The notes: generated by a model not told the origin, from the sequence alone. 64,000 bases of DNA from Parabacteroides goldsteinii DSM 19448 = WAL 12034 (GCF_000969835.1 NZ_KQ033912.1:2999373-3063372), one strand, 5' to 3'; counted from the stretch's first letter, positions 25,712 through 35,870 are shown. Made by a program: numbers and translations.

Positions 25712-26971
25712 ATGTTGTATTATCTTTTTAATTATCTGGATCAGCTGGATCTCCCTGGGGCGGGGATGTTTAAGTATGTATCATTCCGTTCCGGACTGGC
25801 GTTGATCCTCTCTTTGTTCATCTCGACAGCGATCGGCCGCCGGATCATCGATCGTTTGCAGTTATTGCAGATCGGTGAAACTGTGCGTAACCTCGGACTG
25901 GAAGGGCAGATGAGTAAGAAAGGTACGCCGACAATGGGAGGTATCATTATTATCATTGCCATTTTGATCCCGACATTGCTTTGCGCCAAGCTGAACAATA
26001 TTTACGTAATCCTGATGATGGTGACAACCGTCTGGCTGGGTGCTCTCGGTTTTGCAGACGATTATATCAAGGTTTTCCGCAAAAATAAGGAAGGGATGCA
26101 CGGCAAGTTCAAGATCGTCGGACAGATCGGTCTGGGACTGATTGTCGGACTGGTGTTGTTTATGAGTCCGGATGTCGTAATTAAAGAGAATATGGAGGTG
26201 CGCCATGATAATGTGATTGAAGAAGTACATTATCATACGGTGGAAACCAAGTCGACCAAGACGACGATCCCGTTCCTGAAGAATAATAACTTTGATTACG
26301 CCCAACTGGTCAGCTGGGCGGGCGATTATAAGGAAGAAGCAGCGTGGCTGGTATTCGTGCTGATGACTATCTTTGTGGTGACGGCCGTTTCAAACGGGGC
26401 GAACCTGACCGACGGGCTGGACGGACTGGCTGCCGGAAGTTCAGCGATTATTGGGGTTGCTCTGGGGATATTGGCTTATATGTCGTCTCACTTCGAGTTT
26501 GCTTCCTTCTTGAATATCATGTTTATTCCGGGGGCGGAAGAACTGGTGGTCTTTGCGGCTGCCTTTATCGGGGCGACAGTCGGTTTCCTGTGGTATAATT
26601 CATATCCGGCACAGGTATTTATGGGCGACACGGGTAGTTTGACGTTGGGAGGTATTATAGCAGTGTTTGCCATAATTATCCGTAAAGAGTTGCTTATCCC
26701 GATTCTTTGTGGTATTTTTCTTGCTGAAAGTATTTCGGTGATGGCGCAGGTTGCTTACTTTAAATATACAAAGAAGAAGTATGGCGAAGGTCGTCGCATA
26801 TTTAAAATGACGCCATTGCATCATCATTTCCAGAAAGCAGGGAATGCAGGAATACAGGCGTTGATACAAAAACCGTTCAATGTAGTGCCCGAATCGAAGA
26901 TCGTGGTGCGCTTCTGGTTGATCGGTATTATTCTGGCGGTTATTACGATCGTCACATTGAAGATGAGATAA
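25712..26971 (+). CDS. mraY: Phospho-MurNAc-pentapeptide transferase MraY
   Basis: 419 residues, about ten membrane helices. Family motifs: [13 protein letters not shown] (about 70-82), [27 protein letters not shown] (the DD pair of the active site), [24 protein letters not shown], and [12 protein letters not shown]. The segment between helices 4 and 5 ([19 protein letters not shown]) is longer than in E. coli MraY, as is usual in Bacteroidetes. It makes lipid I at the inner membrane. Confidence 0.97.
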   Translation: MLYYLFNYLDQLDLPGAGMFKYVSFRSGLALILSLFISTAIGRRIIDRLQLLQIGETVRNLGLEGQMSKKGTPTMGGIIIIIAILIPTLLCAKLNNIYVILMMVTTVWLGALGFADDYIKVFRKNKEGMHGKFKIVGQIGLGLIVGLVLFMSPDVVIKENMEVRHDNVIEEVHYHTVETKSTKTTIPFLKNNNFDYAQLVSWAGDYKEEAAWLVFVLMTIFVVTAVSNGANLTDGLDGLAAGSSAIIGVALGILAYMSSHFEFASFLNIMFIPGAEELVVFAAAFIGATVGFLWYNSYPAQVFMGDTGSLTLGGIIAVFAIIIRKELLIPILCGIFLAESISVMAQVAYFKYTKKKYGEGRRIFKMTPLHHHFQKAGNAGIQALIQKPFNVVPESKIVVRFWLIGIILAVITIVTLKMR

Positions 26972-26974
26972 ATA

Positions 26975-27069
26975 ATGTGGCAATATGGCGCTGCGCTAAA
27001 TTTGCCAATTAAGGAATTGAATAATTTAGAATAGAGAGTATTTTATTGGCACATTGGCATATTGGCAAA
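26975..27069. repeat. Octad word array TTGGCA(NN) with complementary arm
   Basis: TTGGCACA, TTGGCATA and TTGGCAAA follow one another at exactly 8 nt (27046-27069). TTTGCCAAT at 27001-27009 is the exact complement of ATTGGCAAA at 27061-27069, and a further TGGCAATATGGC lies near 26977. It occupies the gap between mraY and murD. Confidence 0.55.
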
Positions 27070-27083
27070 TTAGATAATTATTA

Positions 27084-28421
27084 ATGATGAATAGAATTGT
27101 TGTATTAGGGGGAGGAGAAAGCGGTGCAGGTGCTGCTGTGTTGGCGAAAGCGAAAGGATTTGACGTGTTCGTTTCCGACTTTTCGTCTATCAAACCCAAG
27201 TATAAGGAGCTGCTGGACACCCACGGAATCCGTTGGGAAGAGGGACAGCATACTGAAGCCGACATTCTGAATGCCGACGAGATCATCAAGAGCCCGGGAA
27301 TACCCGATAAGGCTCCGATCATCCAAAAGCTGAAAGCGCAGGGGACGCATATCATCTCCGAGATCGAATTTGCCGGACGATACACCGACTCGAAAATGGT
27401 CTGTATCACCGGTAGCAATGGGAAAACAACGACCACCATGCTGACCTACCACATACTGAAAGAAGCCGGACTGGACGTCGGGTTGGCAGGAAACGTCGGT
27501 AACAGCCTGGCCTTACAGGTCGCCGAAGAACCGCATGCGGTCTATGTCATCGAACTGAGTAGTTTCCAGTTGGATAACATGTACGACTTCAAAGCGGATA
27601 TAGCTATCTTGCTGAATATAACGCCCGATCATCTGGACCGTTATAATTACGAGATGCAGAATTATGTGGACGCCAAGTTCCGCATCATTCAGAACCAGAC
27701 GTCTGAAGATGCATTTATTTTCTGGAACGACGACCCGATCATTGCACGCGAGATTGCCAAGCGCCATCCTGCGGCTACTCTTTACCCATTCGCCGAAACA
27801 CATGAAGACGGCGTGAAGGGATATACGGATAATAAGCAAATAGTAATTGAAACCTCAAACGGAACATTTACAATGGATCAGGACTTATTAGCATTAACGG
27901 GTACACATAACCTGTACAATTCGTTGGCTTCGGGTATCGCCTCCAAGGTGGTCGATATCCACGATGAGAATATACGGGCTTCACTGAGTGACTTTACCGG
28001 GGTGGAACACCGCCTGGAGAAGGTTGCCCGTGTACGCGGAGTAGATTATATCAACGATTCGAAAGCAACAAACGTAAACTCTTGCTGGTATGCCTTGCAA
28101 AGTATGACTACCAAGCTGGTACTGATACTGGGCGGGACGGATAAGGGTAACGACTACTCCGAGATTGAAGAACTTGTGAAACAGAAAGTACGTGCCTTGA
28201 TCTTCCTGGGTGTCGACAATGCCAAGCTGCATGCCTTTTTCGATGGGAAAGTAGCGCAGATAGAAGATGCCCGCTCGATGGAAGAAGCGGTAAACAAAGC
28301 GTATAAATTGGCAGAAAAGGGAGATACGGTCTTGTTATCCCCGTGCTGCGCCAGCTTCGACCTCTTCAAGAGTTACGAAGACCGTGGCGACCAGTTCAAG
28401 GCCTGCGTACGCAGTCTTTAA
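27084..28421 (+). CDS. murD: UDP-MurNAc-L-alanine:D-glutamate ligase MurD
   Basis: 445 residues (two consecutive ATGs; the second gives MNRIVVLGGGESG). Rossmann-like N-terminal domain VVLGGGESGAGAAVLA, ATP loop GSNGKTT at about 110-116, ELSSFQLDNM, NITPDHLDRY, and the C-terminal NDSKATN and LLSPCCASFDLFKSYEDRGDQF typical of MurD. It adds D-glutamate to UDP-MurNAc-Ala in the cytoplasm. Array B starts 1 bp after its stop codon. Confidence 0.97.
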   Translation: MMNRIVVLGGGESGAGAAVLAKAKGFDVFVSDFSSIKPKYKELLDTHGIRWEEGQHTEADILNADEIIKSPGIPDKAPIIQKLKAQGTHIISEIEFAGRYTDSKMVCITGSNGKTTTTMLTYHILKEAGLDVGLAGNVGNSLALQVAEEPHAVYVIELSSFQLDNMYDFKADIAILLNITPDHLDRYNYEMQNYVDAKFRIIQNQTSEDAFIFWNDDPIIAREIAKRHPAATLYPFAETHEDGVKGYTDNKQIVIETSNGTFTMDQDLLALTGTHNLYNSLASGIASKVVDIHDENIRASLSDFTGVEHRLEKVARVRGVDYINDSKATNVNSCWYALQSMTTKLVLILGGTDKGNDYSEIEELVKQKVRALIFLGVDNAKLHAFFDGKVAQIEDARSMEEAVNKAYKLAEKGDTVLLSPCCASFDLFKSYEDRGDQFKACVRSL

Positions 28422-28422
28422 T

Positions 28423-28529
28423 TTCCGGTTGTCGGAATAACGCTTTTCCGATGGTCGGAACAGTGCTCTTCCGATAGCTGGAACAACGCTATTCCGATGG
28501 TCGGAACAGTACTCTTCCGGTCATCGGAA
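28423..28529. repeat. Array B: five palindromes at exact 23 bp period inside the dcw operon
   Basis: Fifteen-nt dyads TTCCG.....CGGAA (with GATGG, GATAG or GTTGT-type centres) start at 28423, 28446, 28469, 28492 and 28515. Linkers of 8 nt alternate between ACGCT- and AGTGC/AGTAC-type words. It lies between murD and ftsW in a co-directional gene cluster, so it is probably transcribed. Confidence 0.8.
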
Positions 28530-28591
28530 ATATAAATATCGGGAATCCGGAGATTGCCGTAGTTTTAATTTGAATAAAAGACAAGTATAGA

Positions 28592-29896
28592 ATGGATCTG
28601 GCAAGTAAATTATTTAAGGGCGACCGGGTGATATGGATCATCTTCATGTTCCTGTGCCTGATTTCGGTTGTTGAGGTGTTCAGTGCCACGAGTACGATTG
28701 CCTACAAGAACGCGAATCATTGGGCGCCGATCGTTCGTCATGCCACTTTCCTGCTGGGCGGGTTTGTGCTGGTTTTGCTGTTGCACAATGTCCCGTGCCG
28801 GTTCTTTCCGGCGTTTATATTGTTGCTGCCCGTCTCGGTGCTGATGTTGCTTGTCACGCCCTTTGTCGGGATCAATGCTAACGATGCACACCGCTGGCTG
28901 GAGATATTCGGCATACAGTTCCAGCCTTCGGAGTTTGCCAAGCTGGCCTCCATTGTGTTTATCGCCTTCCTGCTCAGTAAGCGGAGCAGGTTTACCGACG
29001 ACCAGATATTCAAATACATACTGATCGGGGTGGGGGTGACCTGTGTACTGATTCTTCCGGAAAACTTCTCGACGGCGTTTATGCTGTTCGGTGTCTGTTT
29101 CCTTATGATGTTCATCGGCCAGTTGCCATTGATGAAGTTGGGGAAGCTGGCGGGTGTCCTGATATTGGCGCTTATCCTCTTCGTTGTCTTGCTGCGGTTT
29201 ACGCCGGCTGGGGTGACCCAATATTTGCCGGACCGTTTCAGCACCTGGCAGGGACGTTTGGAGCGTTTTTTCGACGGACATGAATCGGATACCGACGAGA
29301 ACGGAGTATATAAGATTACCGACGATAATTACCAGGTCTCCCATGCAAAGATCGCGATTGCACGCGGAGGGGTGTTCGGACAGTTGCCCGGTCATGGTCA
29401 GCAGAGAGATTTTCTTCCGCAGGCCTATTCCGACTTTATTTATGCGATCATTATTGAAGAATTGGGTGTGGTAGGCGGTGTATTCGTGCTGATGCTTTAT
29501 ATCATGTTATTGGTGCGAGTCGGGATGATTGCGCGAAAGTGCGAGAAAGCCTTTCCCAAATATCTGGTGCTCGGGTGCGGCCTGTTGGTCGTCGTGCAGG
29601 CGCTTGCCAATATGGCGGTGGCCGTCAACCTTATACCGGTAACCGGCCAGCCGATGCCGTTGGTCAGCCGTGGTGGTACTTCGACGGTGATATCCTGTAT
29701 TTATTTCGGGATCATCCTGAGTGTAAGCCGTTTTGGAGCCAATATGGGTAATGAGGAAGATGAACTTCCGGAAGAAGATGAAACCGAAGGCGCCGGTGCA
29801 GCCCCAGCCATCACGGAGGAAGAAATCTCCAACTGGGTGCCCGACACACAGCCTGAGACAGAAGAAGTAGTAACAGAGACAAAATCAAGAGAATGA
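28592..29896 (+). CDS. ftsW: Septal peptidoglycan glycosyltransferase FtsW
   Basis: 434 residues of SEDS type with about ten membrane helices. Motifs: NANDAHRWLEIFGIQFQPSEFAKLA (about 90-114), LILPENFSTAF, then a large extracytoplasmic loop. The C-terminal signature is NLIPVTGQPMPLVSRGGTS. An acidic, Glu-rich cytoplasmic tail of ~50 residues (EEDELPEEDETEG...) is longer than in E. coli. It polymerises lipid II with FtsI. Its stop overlaps the murG start by 4 bp. Confidence 0.96.
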   Translation: MDLASKLFKGDRVIWIIFMFLCLISVVEVFSATSTIAYKNANHWAPIVRHATFLLGGFVLVLLLHNVPCRFFPAFILLLPVSVLMLLVTPFVGINANDAHRWLEIFGIQFQPSEFAKLASIVFIAFLLSKRSRFTDDQIFKYILIGVGVTCVLILPENFSTAFMLFGVCFLMMFIGQLPLMKLGKLAGVLILALILFVVLLRFTPAGVTQYLPDRFSTWQGRLERFFDGHESDTDENGVYKITDDNYQVSHAKIAIARGGVFGQLPGHGQQRDFLPQAYSDFIYAIIIEELGVVGGVFVLMLYIMLLVRVGMIARKCEKAFPKYLVLGCGLLVVVQALANMAVAVNLIPVTGQPMPLVSRGGTSTVISCIYFGIILSVSRFGANMGNEEDELPEEDETEGAGAAPAITEEEISNWVPDTQPETEEVVTETKSRE

Positions 29897-30999
29897 AGGA
29901 ACAGTACCGTATAATAATAAGTGGTGGCGGAACCGGAGGACATATCTTCCCGGCTATCTCCATTGCCAATACTTTCAGGAAACGTTTCCCTGATGCGGAA
30001 ATCTTATTTGTAGGTGCGGAAGACCGGATGGAAATGGAAAAGGTTCCGGCCGCCGGCTATGAAATAGTAGGTTTACCGGTGAGTGGTTTCGACCGTGCCC
30101 ACCTGCTCAACAATATAAAAGTGCTCAACCGTCTGCGTAAAAGCCTCGGACTGGCGAAGAAGACGATCCGCGAGTTTCGTCCGGACATTGCAGTGGGAGT
30201 GGGCGGCTATGCCAGCGGCCCGACGTTGTGGATGGCGGCTTCGCTGGGCATCCCGACCCTGATCCAGGAGCAAAACTCTTATGCCGGAGTAACCAATAAG
30301 TTGCTGGCAAAGAAGACCTCGAAGATATGTGTTGCCTACGACGGTATGGAGAAGTTCTTTCCGGCCGACAAGATTGTGATTACCGGAAACCCTGTCCGCA
30401 AGGATCTGGAAGAAGCGACCGACAGGAAAGAGGAAGCGCTGGCTTTCTTCGGTCTTTCTCCGGAAAAGAAAACGATACTGGTAGTCGGCGGTAGCCTGGG
30501 AGCCCGCACGATCAACCGCAGCATACAGGGCGACCTGGATAAACTGTTCGCTTCCGATGTGCAGGTGATCTGGCAGACTGGGCGTTATTATTACAGCGAA
30601 GCCACCAAGCATCTGAAAGCCTATCGCGGCATGCCCATCTGGTGCTCCGACTTTATCACCCGTATGGATTATGCCTATTCGGCTGCCGACCTGATCATCT
30701 CCCGTGCCGGAGCAAGTTCTATTTCTGAACTTTGCCTATTGAAGAAACCTGTCATCCTGGTTCCTTCCCCTAACGTGGCGGAAGATCATCAGACGAAGAA
30801 TGCCATGGCTTTGGTAAACAAAGATGCAGCGATCATGGTTTCAGATAAAGATGCTGAACAGCAACTGGTAACGAAAGCCCTGGAGGTTATCCACGATGAC
30901 AAACGTCTGGCTCAGTTGAGTAGTAATATCGAACAGTTGGCCCAGCATCAGAGTGCAGACCGTATTGTCGATGAGATAGTAAAGATAATAGAGAAGTAA
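29893..30999 (+). CDS. murG: UDP-GlcNAc:lipid I N-acetylglucosaminyltransferase MurG
   Basis: 368 residues, GT28 fold. The N-terminal glycine loop ISGGGTGGHIFPA (about 9-21), GVGGYASGPTLWMA, QEQNSYAGVTNK, the second loop VVGGSLGARTIN, and the C-terminal ISRAGASSISELCLLKKPVILVPSP donor-binding motif are all present. It converts lipid I to lipid II on the inner face of the membrane. Translationally coupled to ftsW by an ATGA overlap. Confidence 0.97.
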   Translation: MKEQYRIIISGGGTGGHIFPAISIANTFRKRFPDAEILFVGAEDRMEMEKVPAAGYEIVGLPVSGFDRAHLLNNIKVLNRLRKSLGLAKKTIREFRPDIAVGVGGYASGPTLWMAASLGIPTLIQEQNSYAGVTNKLLAKKTSKICVAYDGMEKFFPADKIVITGNPVRKDLEEATDRKEEALAFFGLSPEKKTILVVGGSLGARTINRSIQGDLDKLFASDVQVIWQTGRYYYSEATKHLKAYRGMPIWCSDFITRMDYAYSAADLIISRAGASSISELCLLKKPVILVPSPNVAEDHQTKNAMALVNKDAAIMVSDKDAEQQLVTKALEVIHDDKRLAQLSSNIEQLAQHQSADRIVDEIVKIIEK

Positions 31000-31012
31000 T
31001 AAAGAAAACGAT

Positions 31013-32398
31013 ATGAATATAAATACGATAACGGCTGTTTATTTTGTCGGAGCCGGAGGAATTGGGATGAGTGCCCTGATCCGTTACTTTCTTTCAAAGG
31101 GAAAACAAGTAGCCGGATATGATAAGACTCCGTCCGACCTGACCGCACAGTTGAACCGTGAAGGTGCCGTTATTCATTACGAAGATAATATCTCCCTGAT
31201 ACCGGATGCTTTTAAAGACCCGGCTAAGACTTTGGTTGTCTATACGCCCGCCGTTCCCGAGACGCATACGGAGTTGGCCTGGTTTTGTCAGAATGGTTTT
31301 GAGATCATGAAACGTGCCCGTGTCTTAGGCGAAATCACCAACTGTTCGCGTGGCCTTTGCATTGCCGGAACACATGGTAAGACAACGACCTCTTCCATGC
31401 TTGCCCACCTGCTGAAACAATCACATGTCGATTGCAATGCTTTCCTGGGAGGTATCCTGAAGAACTATGACAGTAACCTGATGTTGTCCGATAAAAGTGA
31501 CCTGACCGTGATCGAGGCAGACGAGTTCGACCGCTCTTTTCACTGGCTGACACCTTATATGGCTGTCATCACTGCCGCCGACCCGGACCATCTGGATATC
31601 TACGGCACAGAGGAAGCCTATCGTGAAAGTTTCGAACATTTCACCTCGCTGATCCGTCCCGACGGTTGCCTGCTCATGAAGAAAGGCATCAACGTAACGC
31701 CCCGGCTGAAAGAGGGTGTGAAACTCTATACTTATACCGGAGCAGAAGAAGCCGATTTTTATGCTGAAAACATCCATATCGGAAACGGTGAGATCCACTT
31801 CGACTTCGTTGGCCCGGATATCCGTATTGCCAACATTCAGTTGGGTGTTCCTGTAAAAGTAAATATAGAGAATGGGGTTGCCGCTATTGCCCTTGCCTGG
31901 CTGAACGGCGTGACTCCGGAAGAAATAAGAAAAGGCATGGCATCCTTTGCTGGTCCGAAACGCCGTTTCGACTTCCATCTGAAGAAAGATGCTATCGTCC
32001 TGATCGACGATTATGCCCACCACCCCGCCGAACTGGCTGCCAGCATCCAATCTGTGAAGGAACTTTATGCCGGACGCAAGGTAACGGGCATCTTCCAACC
32101 GCATCTGTATACCCGGACACGCGACTTTGCTCCCGACTTTGCCGCCAGCCTGTCGTTGTTGGACGAACTTATCCTGCTGGATATTTATCCTGCACGTGAA
32201 GAGCCTATTCCGGGGGTGACTTCGGAAATCATATTCGATGCTGTCACCATCCCAGCCAAGAAGCTGATTCGTAAAAGCGAACTGCTCGACCTGGTGGAGA
32301 AGGAGGCAGATACGTTTGAAGTTGTATTGATGGTTGGAGCCGGCGATATAGACCGGCTGATCGAACCTGTTAAACAAATATTGGATAAGAAATTGTGA
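31013..32398 (+). CDS. murC: UDP-MurNAc:L-alanine ligase MurC
   Basis: 461 residues. FVGAGGIGMSALIRYFLSKG nucleotide-binding start, ATP loop GTHGKTTT beginning at residue 119, EADEFDRSFHWL, DDYAHHPAE, and QPHLYTRTRDF are classic MurC motifs. It starts the peptide stem of the cell-wall precursor. It overlaps ftsQ, whose GTG start lies across the MurC stop. Confidence 0.97.
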   Translation: MNINTITAVYFVGAGGIGMSALIRYFLSKGKQVAGYDKTPSDLTAQLNREGAVIHYEDNISLIPDAFKDPAKTLVVYTPAVPETHTELAWFCQNGFEIMKRARVLGEITNCSRGLCIAGTHGKTTTSSMLAHLLKQSHVDCNAFLGGILKNYDSNLMLSDKSDLTVIEADEFDRSFHWLTPYMAVITAADPDHLDIYGTEEAYRESFEHFTSLIRPDGCLLMKKGINVTPRLKEGVKLYTYTGAEEADFYAENIHIGNGEIHFDFVGPDIRIANIQLGVPVKVNIENGVAAIALAWLNGVTPEEIRKGMASFAGPKRRFDFHLKKDAIVLIDDYAHHPAELAASIQSVKELYAGRKVTGIFQPHLYTRTRDFAPDFAASLSLLDELILLDIYPAREEPIPGVTSEIIFDAVTIPAKKLIRKSELLDLVEKEADTFEVVLMVGAGDIDRLIEPVKQILDKKL

Positions 32399-33123
32399 TT
32401 CGTATAGTTTCCATAGTAGTCGCTACACTGTTGTTTTGTTACATCGTGTTTGTATCCTTCTTCTTCCGTGAAATGAGGCAGGATAAGGTATGCCAGGACC
32501 TTCAGGTCGTGGTGAAAGACAGTCTCGACAAACATTTTGTAAGCGAAAGCGATCTGGTGACGATCCTTAAAAAGGCTGATCTGAACCCGATCAAGAAGCC
32601 TATGGATGCTATCAACACCGACAGGATAGAAACCGAACTCAAAAAGAACGAAATGATTGCCCGTATCGAAGCCTATAAGACACCTTCGGGGATCATAAAG
32701 CTGGAAGTTGAGCAAAAAATACCTATCTTGCGTGTGATTAGCTCCCGGGGAAACTTCTACGTGGATAACCTCGGCACTACGATGCCGGTCAGTTTCCGTT
32801 ACGTCGCCGATGTCCCTTTGGTAAGTGGATATGTCGAAAAAGAGCTGGCGGTAACCGACTTATACAAATTTGCATTATTTTTGCAGGAGAATGAGTTCTG
32901 GAATAATCAGATAGAACAGATTTATGTTCATCCTGACAACGAAGTGGAACTGATTCCCCGGGTGGGAAACCACCGTATTGTACTGGGTACTTTCGACGAT
33001 TTCCAGGAAAAGCTGGATAACCTCCGGCTCTTCTATGACAAGGTCATACCGAAAGTCGGTTGGGAGAAATACAGTATAATAAATTTAAAATACAAAGATC
33101 AGATTGTTTGTACTAAAAGATAG
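32395..33123 (+). CDS. ftsQ: FtsQ-like cell division protein
   Basis: 242 residues from GTG 32395, overlapping the murC stop. One N-terminal membrane helix (about 2-22, IVSIVVATLLFCYIVFVSFFF). The periplasmic part has a POTRA-like segment (SLDKHFVSESDLVTILKKADLNPI) and a FtsQ beta domain (VEQKIPILRVISSRGNFYVDNLGTTMPVS). It bridges early and late division proteins. Divergent from E. coli FtsQ; context murC-ftsQ-ftsA is decisive. Confidence 0.9.
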   Translation: MIRIVSIVVATLLFCYIVFVSFFFREMRQDKVCQDLQVVVKDSLDKHFVSESDLVTILKKADLNPIKKPMDAINTDRIETELKKNEMIARIEAYKTPSGIIKLEVEQKIPILRVISSRGNFYVDNLGTTMPVSFRYVADVPLVSGYVEKELAVTDLYKFALFLQENEFWNNQIEQIYVHPDNEVELIPRVGNHRIVLGTFDDFQEKLDNLRLFYDKVIPKVGWEKYSIINLKYKDQIVCTKR

Positions 33124-33128
33124 ATGAT

Positions 33129-34472
33129 ATGGCATACACAGACTTTATAGCAGCCATCGACCTTGGCTCTTCTCACATGGTCGGTATGGTAGGAACGAAG
33201 AGCCCGACGGGAGCTCTCTCGATTATTGCCTACGAAGTTGAGAACTCCGCTACCTGTATACGAAGAGGATGTGTATATAATGTGGAAGAAACAGCAAATA
33301 AGATCAAACGACTCATCCTGAAGCTGGAAAATAAACTTGGCGGTGCCCGCATCGGAAAGGTTTATGTCGGCATCGGCGGGCAGTCGCTACGCTCTATCGA
33401 TCATACCGTTCCCCGGATATTGGGTACCGACGGGGTGGTGACGGAAGAGGTCATCAGCGGCCTGTATGAGGAATGCCGCAATTATCATCCGGATATGCTG
33501 GATGTGCTGGCAGCCGTTTCTCCTACCTATTTTTTAGACGATAAACCTGAACCTAATCCGGTTGGCATTCCCTGTACCCGGATTGAAGCTCGCTATAAGC
33601 TGATTGTCGGACGGCCTTCGTTGAAACGTTATGTAATCAACAGTATTGCTGACCGTGCCAGAATAGAAATTGCTGACATTGTCGTTTCGCCGCTGGCCCT
33701 GGCCGATGTGGTGTTGACCGACAATGAAAAGGACCTGGGCTGTGCCCTGATCGGTTTCGGTGCCGGAGTGACTACGCTGACGGTCTATAAAGCCGGACAG
33801 CTGGTGAACCTCTCCGTCATTCCTTTCGGAGGCCATTTGATTACCCGCGATATCACCAGTCTCCATCTGGTTGAAGCCGAAGCGGAACGCGTAAAGCTGA
33901 CCTACGGTAGTGCCCAGATGGAGAAAGATAATGATTTGAGCATTCAGGTAAGTTCTGCCGATGGCATGGGATTGCGCGAGATCAAACTCGCCGACCTCAA
34001 TAATGTGATCGAGGCGCGTATGAAGGAGATTCTCGAAAATGTATATGCCCGCCTTGAAGCAACCGGCCTGATAAATTCGCTCGGTGCGGGTATCATTATC
34101 ACCGGTGGTGGTGCCGCTCTGAAGAACCTGCCGGAGGTGATCCGTGAACGTCTGAAGATGGACGTGCGCTACTCTGCCGTGCGTAAGGGTATCGTGGAAA
34201 GCGGGGAAATGATTGCCAACAATCCCGAATATGCCGTTGCTGTTGGTTTGCTGGCAAGAGGAGCAATAAACTGTGCCCTTTATATACCGCCTAAGGTAGA
34301 TCCTATACCGGAGAAGAAAGAAGAGCCGGTTGAGGAAGAACCTAAAAAGACTCCTGAGCCACCTAAGAAGAAACCGGAGAAGAAGAAAGGTCCCGGCTTG
34401 TTCGGACGCCTCACTAAAAGTATAGACACGTTTGGTAAGGGTTTGTTTGATGACGAAGACGATATAAAGTAA
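33129..34472 (+). CDS. ftsA: Cell division protein FtsA
   Basis: 447 residues, actin-like. Phosphate-1 loop FIAAIDLGSSHMVGMVG near the N-terminus, SHS2/1C domain, phosphate-2 ALIGFGAGVTTLTVYKAG, adenosine motif GAGIIITGGGAALKNL. A Pro/Lys/Glu-rich linker (about 390-420) leads to a C-terminal amphipathic helix (GLFGRLTKSIDTFGKGLF) that would attach it to the membrane. It tethers FtsZ. 30 bp upstream of ftsZ. Confidence 0.95.
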   Translation: MAYTDFIAAIDLGSSHMVGMVGTKSPTGALSIIAYEVENSATCIRRGCVYNVEETANKIKRLILKLENKLGGARIGKVYVGIGGQSLRSIDHTVPRILGTDGVVTEEVISGLYEECRNYHPDMLDVLAAVSPTYFLDDKPEPNPVGIPCTRIEARYKLIVGRPSLKRYVINSIADRARIEIADIVVSPLALADVVLTDNEKDLGCALIGFGAGVTTLTVYKAGQLVNLSVIPFGGHLITRDITSLHLVEAEAERVKLTYGSAQMEKDNDLSIQVSSADGMGLREIKLADLNNVIEARMKEILENVYARLEATGLINSLGAGIIITGGGAALKNLPEVIRERLKMDVRYSAVRKGIVESGEMIANNPEYAVAVGLLARGAINCALYIPPKVDPIPEKKEEPVEEEPKKTPEPPKKKPEKKKGPGLFGRLTKSIDTFGKGLFDDEDDIK

Positions 34473-34502
34473 CAACAGCGAATGTAATAAAACCGGAAGA
34501 CA

Positions 34503-35870
34503 ATGGACGACACAATATTAAGTTTCAATTATCCGACAGATACTCCTAAGATCATCAAAGTAATTGGTGTTGGAGGCGGTGGTGGTAACGCTGTTACCCA
34601 CATGTACAAAGAAGGTATACATGATGTTACATTCGTTCTGTGTAACACCGACAACCAGGCACTGAACCGCTCGGACGTGCCGGTCAAAGTGCCTCTGGGG
34701 CGTAACATCACCCAGGGACTGGGAGCCGGAAACAAACCCGAACGGGCCATGATGGCTGCCGAGGAAAGTATGGAAGATATCCGCAAGATGCTGAGCGACG
34801 GTACCAAGATGGTCTTTATCACTGCCGGTATGGGTGGTGGTACGGGAACGGGAGCCGCTCCGGTAATCGCTCGTTTTGCCAAGGATATGGGAATACTGAC
34901 GGTCGGTATCGTTACAATCCCCTTCGTCTTTGAAGGTGAACGCAAAATCATCCAAGCGTTGAACGGGGTGGAAGAGATCAGTAAGAACGTAGATGCTTTG
35001 CTGGTTATCAACAACGAACGTCTTCGTGAAATATATTCCGACCTGACCATGACGAATGCTTTCGGAAAAGCCGATGATACCTTGACCATTGCCGCTAAGA
35101 GCATTGCCGAGATCATCACTCTTCCGGGTATTATCAACCTCGACTTTGCCGATGTCAATACCACTATGAAAGATGGTGGCGTAGCTCTTATGAGTAACGG
35201 TTTCGGTGAAGGGGAAGGTCGTGTGCGCCAGGCAATAGAAGATGCTCTGAACTCTCCGCTGCTGAACAACAACGACGTGTTTAATGCTAAAAAGATATTG
35301 TTCAACGTATCGTTTGGCGAAGAGGCTGAGTTGCGTATGGAAGAAATGAATGACGTACACGATTTTATGTCACGCTTCGGACGTGACATCGAAGTGATTT
35401 GGGGTACGGCAATCGACAATACATTAGGGACGAAAGTCAAAATGACTATCCTAGCCACCGGTTTCGGTATGGAAGACATTCCTCAGATCGCCGAAAAGCG
35501 TCAGATCGAGCAAGGCCGCATGACCGAAGAGGAACTGCGCCTGGAAGAAGAACGCCTGAACAAGGAACGTGCCGAAAAAGACCTGATCGACAAATATTAC
35601 GGAGCTTCCGGTCAGCGTATGCGCCGTGTGGCAGCCCGTGCAAAAGCGGTTGTGTTGAATCAGGATGAACTGGACGACGATGCCCTGATCGCTCTGATCG
35701 AAGATAATCCTACTTATAACCGTGACCCGAAGGTGATTGCCCGTGCCCGTTCCAAAGTGATGGGTGACGAGATCCCGGTTTCATCTTCTGCGACAACGAC
35801 TCCTTCGGCGCCGCGTAGCGAAGGGAAGAAACCCGATACGGGCGGTAAGCAGGTGATAAGTTTCCGATAA
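34503..35870 (+). CDS. ftsZ: Cell division GTPase FtsZ
   Basis: 455 residues. GTP-binding IKVIGVGGGGGNAV, tubulin signature GGGTGTG at 111-117, FVFEGERK, NVDALLVINNERL, and T7 loop NLDFADVNTTM. The C-terminal linker is long and charged (EEELRLEEERLNKERAEKDLIDKYYG), longer than in E. coli FtsZ. The extreme C-terminus ends GKQVISFR and I do not recognise a canonical FtsZ tail peptide. It forms the division ring together with FtsA. Confidence 0.97.
   Translation: MDDTILSFNYPTDTPKIIKVIGVGGGGGNAVTHMYKEGIHDVTFVLCNTDNQALNRSDVPVKVPLGRNITQGLGAGNKPERAMMAAEESMEDIRKMLSDGTKMVFITAGMGGGTGTGAAPVIARFAKDMGILTVGIVTIPFVFEGERKIIQALNGVEEISKNVDALLVINNERLREIYSDLTMTNAFGKADDTLTIAAKSIAEIITLPGIINLDFADVNTTMKDGGVALMSNGFGEGEGRVRQAIEDALNSPLLNNNDVFNAKKILFNVSFGEEAELRMEEMNDVHDFMSRFGRDIEVIWGTAIDNTLGTKVKMTILATGFGMEDIPQIAEKRQIEQGRMTEEELRLEEERLNKERAEKDLIDKYYGASGQRMRRVAARAKAVVLNQDELDDDALIALIEDNPTYNRDPKVIARARSKVMGDEIPVSSSATTTPSAPRSEGKKPDTGGKQVISFR

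Noticed and set aside
31421..32377. 318-codon open frame antisense to murC
   Set aside because: Shadow of a clear MurC; no motif and no promoter box. Similar long antisense frames at ftsA and ftsZ were rejected for the same reason.
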